This document shows, in pieces, positions 21,945 through 32,666 of a stretch of DNA of 64,000 nt. Numbering within the stretch: position 1 is the first letter of the stretch; each line of letters opens with the position of its first letter. Source of the stretch: Entonaema liquescens (lineage: Eukaryota > Ascomycota > Sordariomycetes > Xylariales > Xylariaceae); the NCBI GenBank assembly GCA_902805475.1, contig CADCSX010000002.1:1860001-1924000 (forward strand). Direction: 5' to 3'. The notes below the pieces were generated by a model. The model was not told where the DNA came from. It saw nothing but the letters and a program-made list of their open reading frames with translations, and searched no databases. Both the position numbers and the translations under genes were made by a program.

Positions 21945-23028
21945 TTAACCATCCTTTTCAAAAGCATCGTTAAGATATCTCACGAAGGTCTCTCGTATCC
22001 TCTCCGGTCCCAGATTTCCAACTCCCTCGAGACCGATACCCCCTCTATGCAAGCCCATATACGCTCTTCGTAACCGCTGCAACTGCGGCAGGCCTACCTT
22101 CTTACCAGCTGGTAGCTCAACGATTAATTCCTCACCACCATTGCCGCCACTGCCGGATATCTTTATATCATCCCCACCGTCGTCGCTTTGTTGGTCTAGT
22201 ATTCTCTTAACAATCTCCTGCGTCTCTCGGTCGAGAACGTATAAGTAGTCTCCGCCTGCATCCCTAGTCCGCTGCACAGTTGCCTGGTTAGGTCGTACCA
22301 GTTTCCGCGCTTCACCCGCGATAGTATCCCACACGCTATCAAAAACCTGTTTCGTCTGTTCCTCGCCATCTTCCCAGATAAGCGTGAATAAGGGGCTATC
22401 CCATCTTGTCATAGGATTCGGCTCTTCGTAACGGAATACGAGGTTCTCCCAGTTTTCGGGCTCGTAAGGGCCCTCTTCGTCCTCCTGCCCTTCTTGACTC
22501 TTCTCCTCTTTATCATTCACATCATCGCGTCGCCGTTGCAATCTTTCTTCATTAACTTCTTTAGCCTTTTCTTTCGTGCAACCGATTTGCAAGACGCAAC
22601 TAGGTGTGCGCACAGCCTTCGCTTCGCAAAATAGTTGATACCGCCAGCCCTTGATGTAGTTGAGGCCGTCTAAGATGACGATATCGCGATCGCTCAGCAC
22701 GCGCTTAGTAGCGCCGTAGATAGTAGCACGGGCATCTTTTTCTGATGCATTGGCAGATCGTGTATGTGCCGGTGTTTCTGATAAATCGTATACGGAGCGG
22801 GATATCGATAGTGTCTGATCCGATATCAAGTGCAGTCGGTATTTAGCTGCAGAGGGCGATGATGGGTCTCCTATGCGCTCCGAGAGGTACTTGTGCAACT
22901 GTTTCGCGCGTGTTGTCTTGCCGGACGTGGGGAGGCCCGTGACTATGATTAACTAGCCAAACAGGAATAATATTAGTTATTTTTTGTGCTATAATGTTGC
23001 TTCTTCTTTTATAATCCTTACCGGCATC
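21945..23028 (-). CDS. kti12: KTI12, Elongator-associated P-loop protein
   Basis: Two exons: a tiny first exon of only two codons (ATG CCG, 23028-23023), then 22952-21945, for 337 aa. Joining them gives MPLIIVTGLPTSGKTTRAKQ, the exact family start with the P loop at residues 8-16; without the mini-exon the protein has no sensible start. ILDGLNYIKGWRYQLFCEAK and the C-terminal LPQLQRLRRAYM segment also match. Kti12 is an ATPase that helps Elongator modify wobble uridines of tRNAs. Residues ~130-160 are a charged low-complexity insertion (EKSQEGQEDEEG). The intron is 23022-22953, with donor GTAAGG and acceptor CTAG. Confidence 0.93.
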
Positions 23029-23415
23029 TTTTCTAAGCCAACGAAGAATAAAGTTCCATATGAAATTTAGAGATAAAACTGGACGGTAAAAATTTCTGAC
23101 GTTGCCAAGTACCCCGCGGTTGCCCGCATTATTGCTTTTTAGTTGCCCCTCCTCAACGTGTACAGTAGCGTGACGGCTCAGACCTTGGCGAGCCCCGAGA
23201 CGGCGGAGACCCCTGCAATTAGCCTTCAATAAAGCTTATTTTTAGGCTCAGGTAGTACAACGCCATTTCTTTCTATGTCTTAGGTAATATTCGTCATTCC
23301 CGTTATCATCATCATGTTGATATACTTATATTTAAGCGAAGTTCTATAGAACAATATCTAGATTTATATTATGTTTTGTTTTATACATTGCTTCAAAATG
23401 TTGCCGACGTCAATA
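23029..23415. other. intergenic between KTI12 and the membrane-protein gene
   Basis: A 387-bp space with the KTI12 promoter and the 3' end of the next gene. No coding support; an open frame at 22843-23229 overlaps KTI12 and is a shadow. Confidence 0.45.
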
Positions 23416-24222
23416 TCACTTGGCGTTACCCATCTCATAGTCCGTCTCCGACTGGTCTGACTGTTGAGTTGATGATTTTGTGATCTTATTCAAGGTCATG
23501 CCAATGCTCTCGACAATGGCGACGACGATCATCTCCATGATGACGGACATTCCAAGCTGAATGTTGGTGTCGCCCGTTACTTGGTTAAAGGCCGGGTTAT
23601 TCCCAAACAAAGATTCTGCTGAGTAGGCTAGTCGAACAAGGATGAAGGGGAGAGAGATGCCCACAGCCAAAATTAGTCGCTTCTCTCCCGGCTCAATATG
23701 TTGCAACTGTGTTGCGAGGAGAGCAGTCGAAATGGCTAACAAGATGTACGAGGCGATCACCAAGCCTATGCTAGCCTTCGAGAGAGTCGAAACAGTGTAC
23801 TTGCCCGTGTCGGCAAGACTGTGCCCGGATTCGCTGCCGCCGATTGAGCTCAGGATCAAACTCACAAGCATAAGGAGTTGGATAAGTCGCACTCGTTGTT
23901 CGGTCACAACTGATGTCGCCGGACTTCGGATACTCTTGGCGGCTCGTCCAATCAGGGCCAATTGTACCATTATTAGGGGTGATAAACCAACGTTTTGTAA
24001 GGTTGCCGCTCCGATGCGAAGACTGAGATTGGTAGGGTCCGGTATAGTGGCCAGTTGCATTGCTGCTCCGATAATGCGAGCCAATGAGAAGATTATTAAA
24101 TAGAGCCATCCCGAGTTACGACCAAAGCCATGGCGTATGGACAGCCATACCGCGACAAATAGTGAAGGTATATAGATAACAATTTCCGCGATGGAGATAT
24201 TATCATGCTCAGTTAGGGCCAT
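23416..24222 (-). CDS. seven-transmembrane fungal protein (DUF7702-like)
   Basis: A single exon of 268 aa with seven hydrophobic segments: about 10-30, 38-58, 70-92, 112-130, 150-172, 183-200 and 222-245. The loop LARIIGAAMQLATIPDP after helix 2 is characteristic of a large Pezizomycotina family of integral membrane proteins that I believe is DUF7702. The function is unknown, though the topology is receptor-like. The tail SSTQQSDQSETDYEMGNAK is hydrophilic. The ATG at 24222 is followed quickly by the first helix. The family is common in accessory or environment-sensing neighbourhoods. Confidence 0.8.
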   Translation of the reverse strand: MALTEHDNISIAEIVIYIPSLFVAVWLSIRHGFGRNSGWLYLIIFSLARIIGAAMQLATIPDPTNLSLRIGAATLQNVGLSPLIMVQLALIGRAAKSIRSPATSVVTEQRVRLIQLLMLVSLILSSIGGSESGHSLADTGKYTVSTLSKASIGLVIASYILLAISTALLATQLQHIEPGEKRLILAVGISLPFILVRLAYSAESLFGNNPAFNQVTGDTNIQLGMSVIMEMIVVAIVESIGMTLNKITKSSTQQSDQSETDYEMGNAK

Positions 24223-25450
24223 GTTGAATGCTAGTAAGAAAGAGTATACGAATAGACGAATAGATAGACGAATAAGTCTCAGGTAAAGTATGAAGATCGT
24301 TGTGAGTTGAGATGCTCATTTTTCTACGCAGAACTTACCTATCTGTTGTTTATTTATATTAGATGGCCTCACCGATTCGACTCAGCTGAAGCCCTAGTTC
24401 ATGAGGGCTTTCGTCGAACATATCCTATTTCAGCTTGTTGTTTTGACGAAAGCGAGAACGAAATGGACCCTTGATCTCAGGTACGAATTCTATTGGGTCG
24501 CACAATAGGCCTAAGTGACTAAGCCTCCTAAGCTTTGCCAAGCTCGTTTTAGCACCTGCTAAGCCCTTGGCAGCCTGAAACTAATAGGACTTATTGTGGA
24601 AATTGATTACGACAACGAATACCTAAATTGTTACTATGCTGCTATGGTAGTAATTACTCACAAAAGTCCCTAGGAGCCCTCAAGGGTAGTTGCGAGGCAT
24701 TATGTAGAAGGATAATAGAAGCCTTATGCATTTAGTATTAAATCCAGATTTACGTAAGTAATACTCCCACTTCTTGATTCCTATCGGAAATGTAATAACT
24801 ACCAACTTTTAAAAACTTAACTACACTAACTAACTAACTACCTAGTTAAGCTATTTCTAGGAATTATGTTACGTCTTTTGTTGTAGTCAGAGGTCAGTAA
24901 TGTGACCTCTTTACTACCATATATTTACATATAAGCGTCAATTAATAAGTCACTTTCTCAATTGCTCTCTTTTGCTTCATGGCCTGCATTACTTTAGTCT
25001 ATAAGATTATCTTAAGTAGTTAGGTTAATACTGTAAGAAAACGGTACCCGTGAAATGCATTCCATCCCTCCTTTTTCTCGTGACTGACTTTCTATACTAT
25101 GCGTACCAAATCGATAAAATTACTGTTAACTACCTCTTAGGTTGGGTTAAATCAAGCATTATCAAATCGCACGATATATCATATAATGCTTGGATTGATT
25201 GATGAGAGTATTCAAGACCTAGGTACAATATGCATGTTGGTGCCATTCGGTAACAGTAGCCGCTGAGCCTCTTCCTCCAAAATCTTTAAGAAGCATCTCT
25301 GTCCATTCTATCATTACATATCTTCAACCCTATCTCGTCTCTACACCCTCCCTATAGACCATACAGTTCACTTAATGCTCTTCCTATCTTATAAGTCATA
25401 TACTATAAGCATCAATTATTTCGTCTGTAATATAGCAGAAACCTTGTATC
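24223..25450. other. intergenic, promoter side of HET and membrane-protein genes
   Basis: A 1.2-kb divergent intergenic region with no coding frame of note. A CTAACTAACTAACTACCTAG simple repeat occurs at about 24827-24846, and a GACCTAGGTAC word near 25218. It contains the promoters of both flanking genes. Confidence 0.45.
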
Positions 25451-27403
25451 ATGCCACGGTACCATTATAGCCCCTTTCCGGGGCTAAATTATATCAGGCT
25501 TGCCACTATTCACCCTGGAAGTATCAAAGATGACATCTCCATTTCATTCCAAACCTCAACATTTCCTAATACCGCACTCCCATATGAAGCTCTCTCGTAT
25601 GTGTGGGGTTCAGACAAGAGTTCTACGGTAGCCCACGTTAAAGGGGCAGAACCCCGTGCGGCCAACGAACCACATGACGTCTCCAAAACGGAATTGGGAT
25701 ATATCCAAATTACACGAAACCTGGACATAGTGTTAAGGCATCTTCGTGATGCTAAGATGCCCCGTGTTGTGTGGATTGACGCGCTCTGTATCAACCAAGA
25801 GGACAATGTTGAAAAGGGCCCTCAAGTCGCGATGATGGGCGAGATTTACCGACACGCTCATCGGGTGGTTGCTTGGCTTGGCCCAGAAGAGAATGATAGC
25901 AACCATGCTATGTATCTCATGGAATATCTTGGGTCTCAAATTGAAGTCGATCTCATCAGGCGGAAAATGACACCCGCGCCAGATTGTACTGATCCCAACA
26001 TTAGTGACCGTGACATCGTACTTCCTTTCCAAGACCGGGATCTCGTCTCGATTTATCACTTACTATCCCGAACATGGTTCGAAAGATTGTGGATTAGACA
26101 AGAAATTTATTTAGCTGGCCCTGAAGCAATTATGATGTGCGGCCCTTCTCAAGTCAAGTGGTCGACTTTTCGACGAAGTTTGGCGTGTCTCTATATAAAA
26201 CTCCCCCCAGTGCTAGAGTATACAGAAGAATACAACACCCGAGTACGGTTTCTCGAAGGATTCATTTTTCAGGAGGAAACATGCTACTTAGTGGACGTAA
26301 AATATGCTTTCAATAATGCGCAGTGTCTAGACCCGCGAGACCGGCTCTACGCGGTGACAGCATTCTTAACCGATGTGGAAAAGGCACTTATTCCACCACC
26401 AGACTACACTCTACCGTATGATAATCTTTACACGGTTGTCATACGGAATTTCATTCAACGATTTGGTTCTTTAAATATCCTCTCTGAATGTCGGCTTCAA
26501 GATAGCGTATGTCCGAGTTGGGTCCCTGACTGGTCGAAACCATTCACCATATTCCCTTCGTCGAATCTACCCATGGCTTTTCGGTTATTTGCTGCGTGGT
26601 ATGAGTTTCCGGAGCCGAACGTACTAAGAATCATGAGCGTATCCAAATGTGCCGTCTCGAAATCTTATCAGTTTCCGACCATGTCACGCTTTAGTGATGT
26701 CCTGATGGAGCAACTACGAACCCTACTGTTAGATGTAGATCAAGAGGAACATCACACAATTGAAGACTATACTAGATTACTCGTCTATGATAAATTCAAC
26801 GATAGGTTCGAGCCACCTGATATTGTTTTCCCGGGTTTCGAAGGGGCGAGACAGTGCGTCGAGTTTATCATGTCTGATTGTGATGTTAGGAGTGAGGATA
26901 ATCGGGACTTCGTGTGGTCCCCGGGTGTCCTCAAATACCTTGCAGTAGCTCGTAACTTGAGCGGGTGTCAATTTGTTCAATGCACAGGCGGTTATATAGG
27001 AGTTACAACAGCACCAGTACAGCCCGGTGACGAGGTCCACGTTTTACTTGGCTGCTCGACCCCGTTACTGCTACGCCCACAGGGCAAGTGTGAATTCAAG
27101 GTAGTCGGCTCGTGTTTTGTGCTTGGTTTATCGTTCGGCGAGCCCTTTCTCGGGCCTCTCCCAGCCAATATCCAGCCAATCCAAAAATTCGAGGAAATAT
27201 TTGGCCGCCATGTTCAGGCTTTCAGAGATGTTCATTCGGGTGAGATATTCTACGAGGACCCACGTATAAAATCACTATCAGTACCATTAGACCTCAGGGA
27301 CTTCCGCAGACGGCTATCGGTCAATCCAATTGCAATGCTTGGTGTGAGACCGGAGATACTGAAGACATGTGGAGTGGATTTGCAGTGCATTGATCTAGTG
27401 TAG
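25451..27403 (+). CDS. HET-domain (heterokaryon incompatibility) protein
   Basis: A single exon of 650 aa. The HET domain spans about residues 40-190, with all three signature blocks: YEALSYVWG (45-53), VWIDALCINQED (107-118) and VVAWLG (139-144). The remaining ~450 residues have no recognised NACHT, WD or ankyrin module and look like the usual variable HET C-terminal region. HET proteins trigger programmed cell death when incompatible fungal strains fuse, and many relatives act as NLR-like immune effectors. The specificity of this one is unknown. It stands in a gene-sparse stretch and is convergent with the Zn2Cys6 regulator, about 70 bp apart end to end. HET genes are often polymorphic and duplicated. 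Confidence 0.92.
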   Translation: MPRYHYSPFPGLNYIRLATIHPGSIKDDISISFQTSTFPNTALPYEALSYVWGSDKSSTVAHVKGAEPRAANEPHDVSKTELGYIQITRNLDIVLRHLRDAKMPRVVWIDALCINQEDNVEKGPQVAMMGEIYRHAHRVVAWLGPEENDSNHAMYLMEYLGSQIEVDLIRRKMTPAPDCTDPNISDRDIVLPFQDRDLVSIYHLLSRTWFERLWIRQEIYLAGPEAIMMCGPSQVKWSTFRRSLACLYIKLPPVLEYTEEYNTRVRFLEGFIFQEETCYLVDVKYAFNNAQCLDPRDRLYAVTAFLTDVEKALIPPPDYTLPYDNLYTVVIRNFIQRFGSLNILSECRLQDSVCPSWVPDWSKPFTIFPSSNLPMAFRLFAAWYEFPEPNVLRIMSVSKCAVSKSYQFPTMSRFSDVLMEQLRTLLLDVDQEEHHTIEDYTRLLVYDKFNDRFEPPDIVFPGFEGARQCVEFIMSDCDVRSEDNRDFVWSPGVLKYLAVARNLSGCQFVQCTGGYIGVTTAPVQPGDEVHVLLGCSTPLLLRPQGKCEFKVVGSCFVLGLSFGEPFLGPLPANIQPIQKFEEIFGRHVQAFRDVHSGEIFYEDPRIKSLSVPLDLRDFRRRLSVNPIAMLGVRPEILKTCGVDLQCIDLV

Positions 27404-27472
27404 ACTTTTCCTATTTTACAATTAATTTACACCCACACTCCGAACAATGAAGCCACTTCCAGAGCTACGCAG

Positions 27473-29784
27473 TTACATAGGATTCCAACCCATGTTTGCC
27501 CAATCGATATCATCAAAATTCATGCCATCCATCACACCCTGGGTAGATATATTAGTGGTGTCCCAGAGTCCCGCGCTCGGGGAGAAGTTCTGTTCTGCCG
27601 TGCTGTACGACGGGCCGTAACCACCACCGAAGTTCATAGGCGCGAATATTGGAAACAGATCAGTGTTGCCAGCATTCACAGCCCCGGGCAGCTGTCCCAT
27701 CTCACTGTCCTGAGGATATTTCAACTTTATCTCCAATATTCTACTTCGGAGATCCGATACGATCAGTGGCGCGACTAGGGGTCTGCCCCTTGTCTCGACA
27801 GTGCCTCCCGTGCCTCCCAGGCCCGGAGGACGATTCGAGAGAATACGTGGAAGAAAGCCTCGTTGACTTCACAGTTCATAAACCGAGCTTGGTAATTATT
27901 GCTCATTGCCTCCCAGGCCTTCTCGGTCTTATCGTCGATAGGCCGTTTCTTCAGGCTTTGAAGGAGGTAGATATACGCTGGCAACGGGAAATGATAGGCA
28001 ATTAGCCAACGGTATCCCTTGCTCAGAGGCGACATTATGAGCTTCGTGTCGCAGTCTAGCATTCTGAACGCCGCGGAGGTGGCGGTGTTCCGGTCCAGGT
28101 CTGTCGGCTGTATTGCTGACGTTAGATGTCTCGAGTAGTAGTCCAGGAGACGGATTTTTGCGAGGTAGCCTCGCGCGGACCAGACCGTCGTAAAATGAAG
28201 CGGGTTGTCCAGATCGCAGAAGGCAAGGTACTTGTCTTCTATCGCTTTCCCTAGCGCGTCTATTTCGTCGCCTTTTGAGGCAGAGCCTTGCCGGGTGTCC
28301 CTGGCAATGGTACCGAGAGACGGGTTGGTAAACATAATATGAAAGGAGCTATGGCGAACGAAGTCGGCAAGCTCACTGCGCACAACGGCAAAAATCGCCT
28401 CGGTGGGCTTCTCGTGAATTGCCAGGGGAGTTTTCATCTCCAGCCGGATTTCGGAGTCATACACGTTCAGCGGTATATTGCAGTCCCAGGTCGGAGCCAG
28501 TGATGCAGTTTTGTAGTCACAGAGCTCGCTGATTCGATTGTCGAAGATGATGAGTGACCACCATAATCTTCGACGCATCTCGGCTTCCAGCGCCGTGAAC
28601 TTAGCGCAGGTGGATTCGTCGTGGATCCCCATACGACGCGCCGTGCGGACAGCGATGCTAAGCATTGAGGATAAAGACCGAGGATCTACTTTAGGTCTTA
28701 CCGAAATCTAAGACACATTAGTAGCGGTACCTAGCAATAAATGATATAGAAGAGCTTACTAGATAGAGATATAATGCTGTCAAGCAGTCTCTGTCAGTAG
28801 TCTGTAGAAACCTACAGTTCTGTAAGGCTTGTCGACAACCCAACTGATACCGTACTAGAAGATCACCCTTCGAGGCCATAAAGAAGGCAAGACACTCATC
28901 ATTCGTGAGACTAAATACGGCTACGCAATAAATACTAAAGATGAGAGCTTCCATAGGAGGATCGATATTAGTAATATGACTTGTAGCGTCGATAATGCGT
29001 GCCTGGAGAGTGGGCGTGTGCGTGATCTTGAGCAAAGGGTCGACGTTATCCAAGTATATCTGCCAGAGCCTGAAGATCTGTATGTGTTCCGGGTGTATAG
29101 TAGAAAGGTCATTATTTGTCTGAGGCGCGGCGAATAGAAGATGACTGTTATCTTCGCTCTCATATATACGATCCCATACTTTAGTGATCATGGGTTGACG
29201 TAAGGAGTCTTTTTTGAAGGACCAGTCGCTATCATTATCATCGCTCTCATCGACGTCGTCTTCTTCGGAATCTGAGGTCTTTCTTTCGATCGTTAGTGGA
29301 AACATAGGTGTATACCTCTCCTAGTCATTTTTAACTATACCTTTTCACTCATCGCCCGCCATATATCCCTACTAAGAATTAATAACTTCTCTACAAGAGC
29401 GGTTTTCGGAAGAGTATACTTTGGTCTATATGCTAATTTGGGCTTAACTCCCGTATCGTCTTTTGACGTCGATCCTTTTGGAGATACATCTTGTGGAGTC
29501 TGGGGGCCGGATGGTTTGCTATCCTCGCCGTATAAGGATTCGAACGGTATGTTATTCTCACGAAGTAGGTTCTCATAATGGTGAAGACGGTCTATTAGTT
29601 CTCGCTTAGGAAAACGTCGGCGGCGGCGAGGCGGCGTAAGTGTAGCCGGTACGCACTGAGCGCGAAGGCGGACGCAGTTCGCACAAGGAAATACCTTGTC
29701 GCATTTAACCTTTCGCTGCTGGCACAGCACACACGAGAGTACCCTCGGCGGCTTGCCCGAGGCACTCTGAGGTTCTGTCGACAT
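27473..29784 (-). CDS. Zn2Cys6 transcription factor with fungal-specific TF domain (apparent frameshift)
   Basis: Exons 29784-29341, 29278-28760 and 28707-27473 give about 731 aa. The N-terminal Zn2Cys6 cluster has C18, C21, C28, C34, C37 and C44, followed by a basic RRRRRFPKREL linker and a leucine-spaced dimerisation helix. The middle-homology domain includes SLSSMLSIAVRTARRMGIHDE near the exon 2-3 border. Intron 1 (29340-29279, 62 nt, branch CACTAAC) is preferred over an impossible 20-nt gap. Near the end the frame stops after QGADP, while the expected continuation LVAPLIVSDLRSRILEIK lies one frame over. One extra C in the CCCC complementary to 27778-27781 would join them. It probably regulates genes elsewhere; no target cluster is adjacent. 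Confidence 0.82.
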
Positions 29785-30329
29785 GTCGTGGAATATTAGG
29801 CATAAAAGGAGGCCACGATGAAGCTGTAGCCTAGGACCGTGTCACTATATTCTTTTTGGAGGTTGTAAGCTCGGACATTTCTTCGCTCCGAATAGTCCAC
29901 CACTTATTTTAGGACCATATAAAATTTACGCGATACTCAGGGACATAGATCGTGTTATATTGGAAGATATTTCTCGCGTAAATTCGAGGTTGTTGTAGTT
30001 TATGAAGAATTAAAATAGTTTTCTGTAATGTTCACATGTCGTCATTGTGAACAACTTATATACCTTAACTAAGATCCTCGAAAACTTCCCCAGGACTTAA
30101 GACTACCTAGTTGATAGGATCAAGTGCTACACGAGGTTTTGGAGGTTCTTATGACTCATACAGGCAGTAATTTAATAAAAGGGATATGATAGTATCATGG
30201 AGTACTACAAGGACTCCTTACAGATATTACGCAATAACCATGTTCAACTTATTTTAAGCTCTTATTAGAGTCAGACCTAATATTAGACAGACTCTGGGTA
30301 TCGCCCAACGCCACGCAATGCAATTTCTT
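29785..30329. other. intergenic, promoter of the regulator gene
   Basis: A 545-bp AT-rich space with no coding support. It contains the regulator promoter and the 3' end of the cyclophilin gene. Confidence 0.45.
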
Positions 30330-32054
30330 TTACCAATTATCAAAATTTCCAAACCCACCAACCTTGGCCTTTTTCTTCACTGGTTCTTCCCACGTATCGA
30401 CATCTTCCTCAATGATCTCGTCCTCATTGCTCCGCTGCTTCATCGCAGCTTGGAGGTATTTACCCACGGTGCCACCGCCGTCACCCTGCTCTACCGTACC
30501 ATCCCGTCTAACCCGCTTTCCCGTCCATGTTAGCTTATCGTCTTCGGTGCCGCCTGCCCTCTCAATCTCTGCTTTCCTCTCTGCATCCCTCTCCTGCTTG
30601 GCTCTCTGCTCTAGGAATTCATTGAACGGGTCGAGATAGACGACAATGTCCTTGATGACGATCTTATTTAAGGGTCGGTCCGAACCATCTGTTGGCACCG
30701 CTTCCATCTTGCTCAGAATATCCAAGCCCTTCACGACCTTTCCGAAGATCGTGTGCTTTCTATCCAGATGCTTAACTGGGCGGTAGGTAATAAAGAATTG
30801 GCTCGAGTTTGTGTTTTTCCCTTTGTTGGCCATACTTAGAATACCCCGGGAATCGTGCGTTAGTGGACCATCGAATTCGTCCTGAAAATTCTTGCCCCAT
30901 ATGCTAGTACCTCCTCGTCCGGTACCTGACGGATCGCCACCTTGAATCATGAAGTTTTTGATGTTGCGGTGGAACGCAACACCTCTATAGTAGCCCTTTT
31001 GGGCCAATCGGGTAAAATTCCAAACTGCCTTTGGAGAATGATCAGTATGTAGCTCGATGTCCAAATTGCCCAGGTTCGTCTCAATCCGTGCGTAGCCTTT
31101 TATCTTTACTCTTCTTGGTTTTAACATATACTCCTCATCCGTTAGTGTAGTCCGTTCGCTACTAGTTTCCGGTGTCAATCCTGTACTTGTGAAACTGGCT
31201 GCAGCCCTGCCATTGGTGGAAGTTGCAAGGTTATCGCGGGCCTTCTTCTCCTGTATCATGGACAATCGAGCATTACTGTTCCCTGAGGCCTTTGTAACCG
31301 CTTTAGAGGAGCGATTGATGTCACCCCCAGCTTCACGTTCCCTTCTTGCCTTTTCAACGGCTTCTTTTGCTCTCAGGACTTTGTCGCCTACTCTACCTAG
31401 AGCGGTGATATTGACATTGCCATCTTTTCTTTCTTCCTCCTGCTCCTTGGTTAAGAGCGCATCTCCGCCATTTTTTAAGTGCTGGAATTGACTTAAATCC
31501 CTGCTAGCAGCATTCTGGGGATCTTGTAGCGTTATGATGTCCGAGCGACTGAACTCTGCGTCGTCTAGTAAATCTCGCCACATCTTCGCTTTAATGTTCA
31601 TTCTCTCAACCGTCTCCCAAGCGAACACGTTTGCGTAGGTTCCGTGTCGGATCGCAACGACATGGGTATTATCGGTAAGCACCTTGAAAGTAACTGGGTC
31701 GATATAATCTCCCTTCCCATCACCACCCATCCCGTCCGCGCCTTTGGAGTCAACATCTCCATTGCGCGCAAAGTTAAGCTTGATAAGGTCCCGCGCCGCT
31801 AAGGGCTCGCCGTTTACAGGATTCGTCTTGTGGTTCTCGAGCCATTTCGAGATGACTTCTACGTCGAAGATGGTTCCATCGGGGGTACAGACGGGATTCT
31901 TGAAAGGTTGGAGACTGGCGGCGCAAAAGTTGAAGGGAAGTCGTTTGAAGGATGCACCATTAGCACCGGATCGCGAGCCTGTATTTGCCGAGTAGGCGTC
32001 TGAAGATGACCACTCGGAGTGTGTAATATATAACTTATCCGTACCTTTCCCCAT
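30330..32054 (-). CDS. cyp8: PPIL2/Cyp8-type peptidyl-prolyl isomerase with U-box
   Basis: A single exon of 574 aa, typical for the family. Residues ~37-110 form the U-box-like E3 region (LPFNFCAASLQPFKNPVCTP, then DVEVISKWLENHKTNP). A charged linker follows. The cyclophilin domain runs from about 312 to 465, with FHRNIKNFMIQGGDPSGTGRG, the catalytic arginine in FHRN, SMANKGKNTNSSQFFIT and HTIFGKVVKGLD. Family members are nuclear, spliceosome-associated and combine ubiquitin-ligase and proline-isomerase activities. The C-terminal ~60 residues are acidic and lysine-rich. The ATG at 32054 gives the conserved MGKGTDKLYITHSEW start. Confidence 0.95.
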   Translation of the reverse strand: MGKGTDKLYITHSEWSSSDAYSANTGSRSGANGASFKRLPFNFCAASLQPFKNPVCTPDGTIFDVEVISKWLENHKTNPVNGEPLAARDLIKLNFARNGDVDSKGADGMGGDGKGDYIDPVTFKVLTDNTHVVAIRHGTYANVFAWETVERMNIKAKMWRDLLDDAEFSRSDIITLQDPQNAASRDLSQFQHLKNGGDALLTKEQEEERKDGNVNITALGRVGDKVLRAKEAVEKARREREAGGDINRSSKAVTKASGNSNARLSMIQEKKARDNLATSTNGRAAASFTSTGLTPETSSERTTLTDEEYMLKPRRVKIKGYARIETNLGNLDIELHTDHSPKAVWNFTRLAQKGYYRGVAFHRNIKNFMIQGGDPSGTGRGGTSIWGKNFQDEFDGPLTHDSRGILSMANKGKNTNSSQFFITYRPVKHLDRKHTIFGKVVKGLDILSKMEAVPTDGSDRPLNKIVIKDIVVYLDPFNEFLEQRAKQERDAERKAEIERAGGTEDDKLTWTGKRVRRDGTVEQGDGGGTVGKYLQAAMKQRSNEDEIIEEDVDTWEEPVKKKAKVGGFGNFDNW

Positions 32055-32666
32055 GGCTCATCCTCGTAATGCGACAGGAAAGATGATAGATAAAAGTGAA
32101 ATAAAATAAAACAAAAACATAGGTAAGTCTCCCCAGTGATGCATACAACAATTGACTTTTGGTAGCTTCGAAGCTAACTGGTTGAAGTAGTTCTTATCTT
32201 ATCATAATCCTGGTTATATACATACCTTAAAATATTTATGAGGTAAATAGGTATTTCGACTTGCCGGTACTCCGTTTCCAAATTGCCTTACACGTTACAC
32301 GTATGCGCCTAACACTTTTAGCTGGCTTTAAGCTGTGGGAGGGCTGCGCAACAAGTTCCGTTTCCAATGTTCTAATAAACGTAAACGTCGTAGCTAACAT
32401 AGGTACATTTTAAACATTTACGGAGCTAGATTTATCTTTTGATTACGTCTACCTCTCTTTTCTTTTTTCGGTGCTTCTTCAAGCCTCACCAATGTTTCGA
32501 GGGGCCTTCGACCTATTCTAATTTAACCTCGATCCCATTCCAAGTTTACGTTTGATGTGTGTCGTGTGTCGTGTGTCTTAGTTGCACTCAGCCTTCGGAA
32601 TAGCGACGATAGAATCACTCGCCGAGGCTGCCTCGCGCGGCGACTACTCTAGTCAACGCAACGAAG
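32055..32666. promoter_or_regulatory. divergent promoter region of cyp8 and the PTM1-like gene
   Basis: About 610 bp shared by two divergent genes. Pyrimidine-rich tracts near 32450-32480 and a TGTGTGTCGTGTGTCGTGTGTC microrepeat near 32555-32578 are visible. No coding feature seen. Confidence 0.4.

Noticed and set aside
16217..24222. A biosynthetic gene cluster around the reductase
   Set aside because: Neighbours are housekeeping genes; no polyketide, peptide or terpene synthase is present.
29279..29340. A 20-nt gap as an intron, or an in-frame TAG making the Zn2Cys6 gene a pseudogene
   Set aside because: A normal 62-nt intron with a CACTAAC branch joins the exons in phase.
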